From Anagrus nilaparvatae (lineage: Eukaryota > Arthropoda > Insecta > Hymenoptera > Mymaridae): a stretch of DNA of 64,000 bases. This document shows positions 33,301-45,300 of the stretch, piece after piece; position 1 is the first letter of the stretch, and each line of letters begins with the position of its first letter. Under the pieces are notes generated by a model. It was not told the DNA's origin. It saw nothing but the letters and a program-made list of their open reading frames with translations, and did no database searches. The stretch covers positions 124,001-188,000 of the forward strand of contig JAKSXM010000205.1 of assembly GCA_022575985.1 (NCBI GenBank), read 5' to 3'. A program made the translations under genes and the position numbers.

Positions 33301-36300
33301 CCGATTTCAGCTCTATAGGGCAAATTCTTAATTTCCGACAGCTATTTTTGTATTAACATGGAACATGTTTATAGGGAGAGTTACACAAAAAAGTATTTTT
33401 CAGCAGGGTGAGGGGGATGAATACGTGACGTTTTTAGGGTGAGGGGATCAAATGGACTTAGAATATTTTCGATTTAGGGAATTTTATAATTTTCGATTTA
33501 GAGACTTTCAGGAGCCCGAGAATACTTTACGTTTGTGAACTTAGGATAATTTCAATCTAGGAACTTTTATAAAAAAAATCTGTGGGATATGCTAACCCGA
33601 TAGCCTGAGATCAAAAAATGATATTTTTTAAATTACCATTCATTCAAGTTTTTGTACATCCCGCCTAGTCACGATACTAAATGAAAATATAAGATCGGAA
33701 CATAAATTTTGGTAAATTTTGAAGGGTTTTTATGAAAATGGAGAAATTTTCAAGTTAAAAATCATCATTTTAAATTTTTTAATAAAAATTCAACTTTTAA
33801 AATGTTTTCAAAAAAATAGGCCAAAAACGCAAAAATACCCATCAAAAGTAAAAGATTTTACTTATAATGCTAAAAGTGATTAAAAGCACTTATTTTCAGT
33901 AGCACTTATGGAAAAAAATAGTTTTAACCAATTTCTGCGACCATTTATTTCAATTTAGGCTCATTTGGTGTAGAAACCGTCGTATATTCAGTGTTACAAT
34001 AATAATTTTTATCTGCTAATATTTTAGCAGATAAAAATTATTATTGTAACACTGAAAAAAAATTCGCTTACTGTAAGTGAAATTCTATTTATGATAAGTT
34101 GATTTATTTATTAATAAACGCAGTAACTTTAAAAATTTTAATACTTGATAGGTAAGCACTGCATTAAAATTTATTTTTTTCGTAAAACAAGATATATATA
34201 ATAAGTATCAGTTTTATTTATCTTTTAGGTAAATTTTTTCCTCTTTCTCAAATATTTAACACATTTCTTGTTGAAAGTATAATTATATGAACACAGTATT
34301 AAATAAAATTAAGTAGAATTCACTTACTTTGTACATTTAGCATAATATCCCTACTAGATGTTTGACCAGAACCTGCATAAACAGTGCATGTATAAGTCCC
34401 TTGATCACTTGGGCTAACATCAGTTATTGTTAAATGACCCTCTCTGTCAAGTTTATGCCTTAAATCAGGTGGCATTGGTTCACCTCCCCTGGACCATTTA
34501 ACTGAAGTTATTGGATATCCAGAATATGGACAAGATATGGTAACATCTCTTCCAGCTATAGCTCGAACTGGACCAATCGATCTTATAAAAGGTGGACCTG
34601 TAAAGTCAATAGCATTATTAGTTTAATAATTTTGAATGCATCTATGAATCAACATAATATCAATTATAATTATAATGATTATATTATTAACGTACCCCAA
34701 ATATTTAATCTCGCTTTATGTTCTACAGAAGCTAGGCTATTTGTGGCAACGCAAGCATACAATCCTCCGTCCTCTGTTGTAGCTGATGTAATATTTAAAT
34801 GACTAATAACGTCTCCAGATTGATCCACGTACTGACCAATAGCGTATCTAATACAAAGCGTTTGCAATTACAATAGATCTATTGTTTTATATATTCAATG
34901 CTTTCATTTATACCCTCCCTTAATTTTTTTTTTCAATAAAAAATAATACAATACCTATGACTAGCGACTAGTCCATTCAATGGTTCACCGTCCAATAACC
35001 AAGTAAATGAAGGTGGGGGAGATCCAGTTGCTGAACATCTCAATGAAACTGGTGGACCAGCTCGTAACGTTTGTTCTATGAATGTGTATTGAAGTTCTGG
35101 AATGGTGTCTGTAAAATTAATTTAAAAAAAATATGTTATTAAACGCATTTTGTATTTATTTATTTAAAATTAATTATAAAATAAAAATGTTAAGCTAAGA
35201 ACTGAAATTTTATAAATTTGACGTCTCCTAAGAATAAAAAGACCTCTATTTCTTCCTTATGAATTGAAATGTCACAGTATTTGTTAGTTGCGCTGAATAA
35301 TGACGTTATTCTTAGGAAACATCGATATAGCACAAAAGCAGTTACTTTAATATGTAATAAATTTATTACCTCCAAGTTTAAGTTCAGCAGAAGCTTGAGC
35401 ATTTTCTTTATCACTTCTTACTAGACATTGATACATTCCTTTATCTCTTCGTCCAACTGCGCCAATCATTAAGGATAAAGGAGCCAAAAGACGAATTCTA
35501 GTATCTTGAGAAGATAAGACTGGAAGACCATCATGCAACCATTCTACACTCTCGATTGGATATCCTTCAACCGTACAGTTCATTGTTGCAGTGTCGCCGG
35601 AATTTATTACCTTTAACCACAAGCAAAGATTTAAAATTTTAATTTTATATAAAAAATAAAAATTTAAAATTTTTGAATAATCTTATAAAAATTAAGCTTG
35701 TGCGTTCTTATATTTTTTTTCCGGCAATTAGAATGGTATAATAGCAAAAAGTATTATATTTAACGCACTTGTTGCCGATAATCGAATAAAAAAGAGGGCG
35801 GAATTGAATAACTATGGATTTATATTCTAAATGAAAATATCTTAACATAAAAATCTTATCTCCTAGGGGCGTAAATAATTATCTTCTAAGTAGTCTTTAC
35901 GATCCATTTTAATTTATTAGAACATTCTATAGGTCTATTTTCAAATAGAAACATATTCAATTATAAGGGTACAAAAAGTTTTAGTTCTTTTAACGTATTT
36001 ATGTTCTTGAAGCAAAAAAAAAAATTAGCTAATTATTTAATTTCTGTTGATGTACTGTTAAAAGTGAAAAATTAAAAACTTTGTTAAAATCCCAAATTTA
36101 ATAATTTTAGTAAATTTACAAAAAATATGAAAATTTTAGATTTTTTCGTAAAATTACTTACTAATATTAGTAAACATACGATTTTCATCGAGAATTTAAA
36201 TATTTCAGAAAATTTATTAATTTTTCGAAACTAAATTATTTTTTTGTAAAATCACAGTAAGTGCTTTCAACAAGATGTATTTGCAAAATAAGTATATATA

Positions 36301-39300
36301 TACAACTTTGTTAGTTAACTATTTTTACCATCAAAATTAGTGGCCAATTATCAAAAAAGTAAGGTTAGTTTCAGAAAGTAAAAATTAAATTGTACCTTCT
36401 GGGAACTCAGATTGACTTTACACGAGACAAATAATTATGCTTTTTTCGCACCTTAAATTTACAAGCTCCGATTTATTTTACATTTTTTTTAGCTTTTTAT
36501 TTTAAATCTAAATCAATCTCAATAGTTTACATCCTATCTAAATAAAAAAATGAAAAGCTGTGCCTTTAAAATAATTCCAAAATTTTCATTAGAATCCTCC
36601 GAACGTATTTCAAGAAAAAAAAAACTAGAAACCAAGCCCGTTTCATTAATTACAATAAATTAAAATTTTGATGAAAAAAGTTTGTTACACTTTTGCATAA
36701 TATTTTTTCTTGTTTTCATATTATGCATAATAAAGAATGCATATTAAAGAAGAAAAAAAAGTTTTTACAAAAATTACTTATAAATTTAAAAAAAAAAGTT
36801 ATATTTTTTTAATAAATATTAAAAAAACTTTTTATTTTCAGCTGAAAAAATAACTACTTAAATTTTTATTTTATTTTTTTCTATATTACTTATAATAATA
36901 TGTATAAAATAATAAATTATAAAAAAAGGAGATTTAAATAAATAGGGAATAATTTATATAAAAATTGTGTAATATATTTCATTTTATGTGTATATTCCTT
37001 ATCTTTTCTTTACATTCCAGTTCATGATATAGTATATTAAAGTATTATGCACATAATATTGATGAAAAATATTATCATACCCGCATATTTAATCCAAAAA
37101 AATTGTTTTAATAAAAAAAGTATCTTACTTGTAGTTGAGGTTGGATTCGAGCATTCAGTTTTGATGTAACAGAAAGATGAGTTTCGCCTTGTTGTTCGCC
37201 GTATTGATTACGTGCACTGCAAACGTATCTTCCAGCATCTTGTACATCAACTCTGCGTATTCTTAATAAATCACCTGACAATTGAATTCTGCCGAAAGAT
37301 TCAACTGGTACTGAACGTCCTTTGTTAAAGTAAAAAGCTCTTTAGTTGATTTCGTAATTTTAAAATTGAGTACTTTTTAAATTATTTATTTACCATTAAT
37401 ATCTCTGTACCAATAAAATTGAGGCGGTGGATTCCCTTGTGCCCAGCAAGTTAAATGCACGTCAGAATCTCTTTCAGCAGATATAGCGATTTGCGATCTT
37501 TGCATTAATCTTGGTGGCATTGTACTTGTAGGTTCTAAAAATAAAAAAATAATTTATGTATGCATGAGTAAGTTATAAAGCATGAAATAAAATTTGTTTG
37601 AATATTAAAAAATAACCTGTCACAGTGAGTGATACTGGTTCACTTTTTCTTGTTTCACCAGTCAACGAATGTCTAGTTAAACATGAATACGTTATTCTAC
37701 CATCCTCTGGTCTAACAGATTTAATATGAAGGTCTCCCTGCGATGTCACAACGATACGACTGCCTGAAATGACATAGATTATATATAATATAAATCCTCT
37801 ATTATTCAAATATTATATATATATGTGAGGTGTATAACTTGAAAAAGACAGATATCCATAACATTAATATGCAATATATGTATGACAACATAATAACCGC
37901 AAAACTATACAAACTATTTTATCTTTCATAAAACCCATATAATTGCATATTATCACTGGAATTCTCAAAGATTTATTAGAAAATATTGTTATTTTAATTT
38001 TAATATATAAAATTATATATTTGGATTTTCTGCAAGGTATTTTATCGGTATAAAAGATTTATTTTTATATGTACATTCTTTACAATTTTTAAAAAAATTT
38101 TTTTGCTGGATATCAATTAAAGCTTTTTAATTTAATTTAATTTGATTTATATTTAGTTAAAAACTATGGTTCTTAAGCTAGTTTAAAAAAACTTTTCTGT
38201 TAAATTTTTTAATTATATATTCGGGTATCTTTATAGGGGCTTCCTTAATTTAAGACGTATTTCGATATAATTCTTAAAAGTTCATTGCAAGAAAGGTAAA
38301 AAAATTTTCTAAAAAACGAATAAAAAAAGAACACAACGACATGCTACCTAAGTCCATTCTGGGTCATCACACAAAATAATTGGGATTAATTTGTACATCA
38401 AGCTTGAGGAAAGTTGTTGCCCAATTTTCTGAATAGGAAAACCCTTTTCCTTAGCTGAAGAAAAAGATTTTTTAACGCTTAAATTTTAGGCTAAAAATGT
38501 TTAAAAAGTGTTATTTTTAGATTAAGAATCAAAAATCAGGCTACAAATTTCCCGAAGAATTTGAATAAGTTTCTCAACAAAAAAAATAATTTAAATCCTT
38601 TGAGTAGATTTTCCATTAATTTTAAAAGTATTTCCAGATAAACACGTTTAAAGTTTCAGTACGCAACGTAATTTACTCTGCAGTGCATTAAAAAAATCAA
38701 CGTAACTCTTTTTGAAGAGGAATCCAAAAATAAAAATTGTTTTGGGGATTTTTAAGGATGCAACCAGGATTATTTAAATAGAAGAAAATCTTTTAATTTT
38801 AAATACAATTTTATTAAGCTTTTTTAGCCAAATAATTAATCCAATGGTTTGTCACTTTTGGCGCTTAAATAAATAACACCTTTTCTTATGTCAGTTTTAG
38901 ATTTTTTTTTTATTGAAAAAGATTTTTAAGTAAAAAATTATAAATGAAATCTCCCAGCATTTTGCAGCATTGCATTTTAATAAATTTGTCATCTTAAATA
39001 TTCTTATTAACTCCTATAGGCTTATTACACAAACTTAAAAAGGAAGTTTCAAGCAAAGAATTAATTATTTCTGCACTAACACATTCGCCATAAAAAATAA
39101 TGTGATGACATAAACAAAAAAAAAAGTGTCTTTTTATGCCTTAAAAAATTCAAATGCATAAATTATGCGTATAGCAAGTACATAAGAAATTCTTATACAT
39201 ATATAAGACATACTTTATAAGAAATTAAAAGATAAGTTGTCTAGTACACTTTTTATTATACGTACACGTACACGACAGCTTAATATAATATTATAATTTG

Positions 39301-42300
39301 ATATAAATAATTTATAAAATATTCACAACACAGATAAATTCTTAAAAAGGGAATAAAAAAGTAGAGATTTTTTGTCATGCGTTATTGCAAAGTTTGCAAA
39401 AAAAATTTTTTTTTTACCCCTTTTTTATTTTAAGATAGATGATATGATATTTGTTTATAACCACATTAGTGCGTCATCTTTATTACATACGCATGGCTTC
39501 TCTTTTGTACTTTTTTTTTTGTTATTTACTACTTCTTTATGGATACGCAGAGTAAAAAAAAAGAGAGTCTTTTGTCTATCGTATATTTCATAATATATTT
39601 TCTTATCTTATTTTAAAACAAAAGAAAGAAGTAGGTACTTTAAAAGAAAATATTAAATGAAGTATTTTTTATTTATGCATATTAAAAGTAAATAAATAAC
39701 AAGAGCTATTTATCATTTTTTATTTTTTATTATTTCATAATAATTACATTTAATAAATTTAATTTAATAATAAGCTTATTTAGCTCTCATTGTTTCATTT
39801 CTTTTTTTTTTTTTAACGATGATAATTTTTTTTTTTCACTTACTTTTTTCTTTTGCTTCTTGCGTATTTAATAATATTAATATCTAGAAATTTTTTACAA
39901 GGTACCTACACTGTAGAAAATTGTTATTAATTTAAATTAAATTTTATTTGGATCAGAAATTTTATTTGAAAAATTTTTTGAACTCAAAAGTCATTTCCAG
40001 CATCCATAATTAATTCTTTAATTACAAATGCTTATTTTTGCATCCAACTGTTCAATTTTGAAAGTTTTCTTGAAGGTGAAAAGAATCTAGTTTTTTTCTA
40101 AATAAATTAATTAAGGTAAAATTTCAAAAAATCAATATCGCAGCTATAAAAAGTAGGCCTGAAAGCGAGATTATACTATATTAAACAAAAATTCTTGATT
40201 TTTGAGCTAACAATTTTTTCCTTTATTTATGTAATATATTTATCATATACTTTGTGGAATCAAAGTTAATCGATGATTAAAGAAGTTGTGAAGAAACTTC
40301 AAATATTAATAAATGCAACAGAGTGTTATGAAGTCCATCTTGAAATTTAGATCAAGTAATAGCAAGGTGTATTAGTAATAACTTGGTATTAGAGAAAAAC
40401 CACCGTTTGAGCTGGTACAGAAGAAAACAGGGCCCTCTTTACCTTTATAGTGGAAGCGAATTAGACATAAAAATCACTGAATAGTGATGTAAAAGGGAAT
40501 TGCAATTTTTTTTTTTTTCGTGTTTAATATACATGTGTAAGAAGGAATCTGATTTCTTATGTGTCCCGGAGGGGAACTTTGCCAGATATATGGCAAAAAC
40601 TACTTTTTTGCTAAATTTTAAGAAGTTTGCTATCAGATTTTGTCATATCTCTGGTTAAAATGGTCATAAAAAAAAAAAAATTGAACATTTTCGTAATTAG
40701 ACAGAGAATGGAACTAATTGGGTGAGGTTCCTTGGGCAAAAATAATCATATTTTTATACAAATTTCAGGAAATATGTATTTTAATGACGGGACCATGAGG
40801 TTAAATTTTTGTAAGAAAAATTTTTTTTTTTTGCCAAAAATCAAATTTTTCCGCAAAAATTGAGCAATTTTGAAATTAGCGCCATTTTATGCAAAAACAT
40901 GCAAGGGTAAATTTTTTTTTTTTAAAGTTGCCTTTTTTTATATACTTTAACCTCAGTACGCGTAAGTATTCATTAGCTCAATTAAAATGCCCATTTTAGG
41001 AGCAAGAATGAAAAATTCCCTATTAATTTTTAAATTTTTTTAATTTTTGCCGTATTTGGTGTAATTTGCGGAATTTTTTGTGCTGTTTCTTACGTATTTT
41101 ATACAAAATTTAACTTTTCCTTTTATTTAGCCATAATATTTTTCTTAAAATTTGGCCTAACCTCAAAAATAACGTTTTTTTGGGTCCTGTCGTCAGGCAT
41201 GCTATTTAAAGCCATAAAAGCTCAATGGCAAAAAATGGCTGGAATTTATGTTTTTTGACCCCCTAAACATGAATCCGAGGTCCGTTTTGCAAAATTCGTG
41301 GTCAATTATTTGTTATTAACAATTTATTGCAAAATTTGATAACAACCTAAATGTTAAATATCCTGTAGCTATTTTTAGCTATTTATTTATCCCTACCTAT
41401 TCTGGGCACATCAGAAGAAAAGAAAACATCATAGCAGATGCCTTATCCAGAAAAAATGAAAATACCTTAAGAAAACATTTTCAAGTGCTAATAAGGGAAC
41501 TAAAACATCAACCTAAGAAGTGGTTAGAGCTAAGAAAACAAATAATAACAGTGCAAGAAGAAAATGAAGACATCAAACAAATAAAAATTAATCAACTAAA
41601 TACCATGAGAACAGATTCAGATGAATTAATCAGAATCAAGAGTAAAGGAGTAAAATTTTCCTACCAAAACAATTAGCAGACAAAGCGATAAAGGTGGTTC
41701 ATGAATTCATTTTGCAAGCTAGATACACCAAATTATTTAAATTCACGTAGGAACAATTTAAATGCATGAATTTAGAGAGACTATGCAGAAGAAGATAAAA
41801 AGCATGTGAATTATGCCAAAAAACCAAAACTTATACCAGAACAGTAGAAGGAAAGTACGTAATCAAATCACCTAAAGAAGTAGACGAACAATGGTCGCTA
41901 GATATATTTGGCCTTCTTCCGACAACAACATTTAGACATAAATACATAATTGTAATCTTGGATAAATTCTCTAAATCGAACAAATTAATACCATCACCAA
42001 ACATACTGGCTCCAACAATAATAAAAAAAGTCTCCAACTTTATTAGATCACTACCAACTAAACCACAAGCTATTCTCATGGATAGAGGAAAACTATTTTA
42101 AAGCAAAACATGGAAGGATTGGGGTAAATCCAACAACATAGAGCTTCATTTTACGTCACCATACAATCTTGAAAGCAACGCTGTTGAAAGAAAAATGAAA
42201 GAAATTGGAAAGATCTTACGAGCTTATTCCCATAAAAAATACACCAACTGGTTTTCAATGGTAAGTCAAATGGAGAAATATTTTAATGGAACGTATAATG

Positions 42301-45300
42301 AAGCAATCAAAACATGTCCAAACAAAGTACTCAACAGACCTGAAATCACATTACCATTAAACTTAAACAAAATATAAGAAGATCAAAATCAGTACAAGAT
42401 ACATTAAAAATAAAACAAAATTTAAAAGCAGCGGCAGAAAAACAAGCTAAATTGTTAATGTTTATCACCAGCCATGCTATCTATAAACATTAACAACAAT
42501 TTAAAAAATATAATAACAAACAAAGAATATTTATTATTAACTAAGAACAGCATATATTAACAGAAAAAATAAAAAATTACATATATGGAGATTTTATGAA
42601 AGAAAAAGAGATGATGGAATCAGAAAATTTCTGGACTGAATTTACAACTAAAAAATGAAGAAACCGACAAGCGCAAGTTTAACATAATCTTTATCAAAAA
42701 CAAAAATTTTGCAAACTTCAGAGACGAAAAAATTAATGTGGATTCATTAGTAAAAATTGAAAGCAATAGTTTATCACCACCTCCAAGCACAAAAAATTAC
42801 AGAATAATAATTTCACATAGAATATTCAACAGGTACAAAGAGCCAATAAAACCATTAGTAACACAGCCAGATGCAGAAGTCACTATCACAACCAATCACA
42901 ACCAATCAGCAATGGATAAAGCTGGGTTCCCCATAGCTTGGGTAGATAAGGTTGAATTAAAAAGATGAAAACTATCAAGAATCTAACTTTATCCAACACC
43001 ACTTGGGTATATCTTGCTTCAAACCTCTTTCTGTGTAGTTTTATTCAAACACTGCGCTGGAAGATAAAGTTGAACAAAAAAGATGATAACTATCAAGAAC
43101 CCAACTTTATCCAACACCTCTTGGGTAAAGCTAGCTCTGTTCGAATATACCTAGATTTATCTAGGGATAAGACTCTATCTGTAACATATACATTATTCAC
43201 TTAAAATTAGTCTAAAAATAAATTGAAAATTTTTCCTCAGAAGCTGCAAATTGATACGCAGGCTTATCTTGCCGTGCATAATTCATTTGCGAGGATACCT
43301 GTATGGATAAAAAATTTTATATTTATTTCTAAAAATCATATAGGAAGTAATGGCCCATCTGCTTAAGATGCACAATGTATTAAATGGCTTATGTAAATTA
43401 CTCCAGTCAAATCGTGTGGGGGGGGGGGGTGTATTTTCACTGGCCAACATGAGATTTGCTCTACTATATGTTTTTTGGGTCACTGATCACGAAAATCGGG
43501 GTTATTTCCGGGAGATATTTTTGGAACACCCTTAAATTTGCAGAAAACTACCCCCAACAAGGGGTTTTTTTTTGTATATTAGCAAACTGAGTTTTTAGAT
43601 TTAGCCAAGAATTGGTCTTAGGTAGTTTTTTGTGAATAATTATTATTTCACGCTTAAATTAGCAAAAATTACCTCTAAAAGAGGCGTACAAATTAAAGTA
43701 AAAAATTTTATCCAACAGTTAAAAGTTAAATAAACAGATTTTATGTTATGAAAACCGTAATTTATTCTATAAAAATATGTGACAATGTTTTGTTTTTTAA
43801 AAAAACGTTAATTTAAAAGTTTAAAATAAATATGTATTAAAGAAGGGTACAAAAGCTTGAAATTGCATAAAAATGTTTAAAATATAAAAAAAAATTAGTT
43901 TCAACTATTTAACATACATAAAAATTAATTAGCTTTTATAGTAGGTTATTATGATGATAAAAGCTCAAAGCAAATTCGTACATTTTTGTGTGTATAAAAA
44001 GAAAAAGGAAAATTCTTTGTCATTTATTTTTCGCAATGTTATTTTTTTAATTCTTTATATATATATATATATATAAAATGAAACATATGAAGTAGCCTTT
44101 GGGTATTTGTATAAATAAAAAAAACGAGAGATATTCGCGACAACGTGCCAAAGAGCAAAAACTACTCTTTGGAAAAATAGCATGAAAAATAAAATAGAGA
44201 TAAAAAAAAAAAATTTGTAAAGTTTGTTTCATGAAAATAGATATATTTTTCGATCTCCTGATGGAAAGGACGTATAGAATGAAAAAAAAGTTGGTGAGTG
44301 TATATGTATTTTTTTGTATTTGCTTGTTTGTTTGTTACTTTAGGTGACACATTTCTATATACAGAGAAAACTAGTTGGACGCATTGACAGAATTGATTTT
44401 GTACATATACACTTTAATATAATATGTATATATATATATATGAAACTGATGAGAGTATATATACAGAAAGTATTCTGATCTTTGATGCAGATAAAAAAAT
44501 TTTTGCATATATACATAATTCTGATATTTATATTTTTCCATTTTGATTATTAAAAAACTTAAAAAAACTAGGGTTTATTATCTACGGAATCAAAAGAAAT
44601 ATATATAATATATAAACACAAAAAAAAAGTTTCTTTTAATATATATAGATTTTCAGATCCAGCTACTCACAGGATCAAAATTTTTTTCTTTAAGGCTTAT
44701 TTTAGGTCTTGGGTTTGCATTTTCATCAGAATTTTTGAAAAATATTAATTTTGACCAAAAAATTCTGATGATCGAAAATTGTTTTTTTTTTGAGATTGTT
44801 GGTTTTTAAGGCTAGGAAAAAGTTTTCTTTTTACCCGGATGGCCCTAAAAAAAATTTTCTTTTATTTTGGGCCACTTCCGGTTTTATTTTTAGAAGTTTC
44901 AATTTTTAAAATTGACCGAAACTCAAGTTCGCCATTCTTATTTTTACTCAAATTTTCCTATGAGTCAGCTTGTCCAAAAAAAATGTAAATCCAAGACCTA
45001 AAATAAGCCTTTAAAAAAAAAAATTTTTTTAAATTTTTATTCTGGTGAGATAAACTGGACCTGGACATATATTGTAACTGGTTAAATAAAGTTTTTGAAG
45101 TCTCGATTACTTATTTATAATATTTTGACAATTTTTTAAAAACTTACACAAAAGTTTATATTAAACATTTTTTTTTATATTTTTGTAACTTTAGAAACTA
45201 TTATATTAACTCTTTTTTGTATATATAAAAAATTGTATCAATAGTTTTATTATTTACATTGTAAAACTGGCAAATTTAAATTTACGAAACTTACTTTGTC

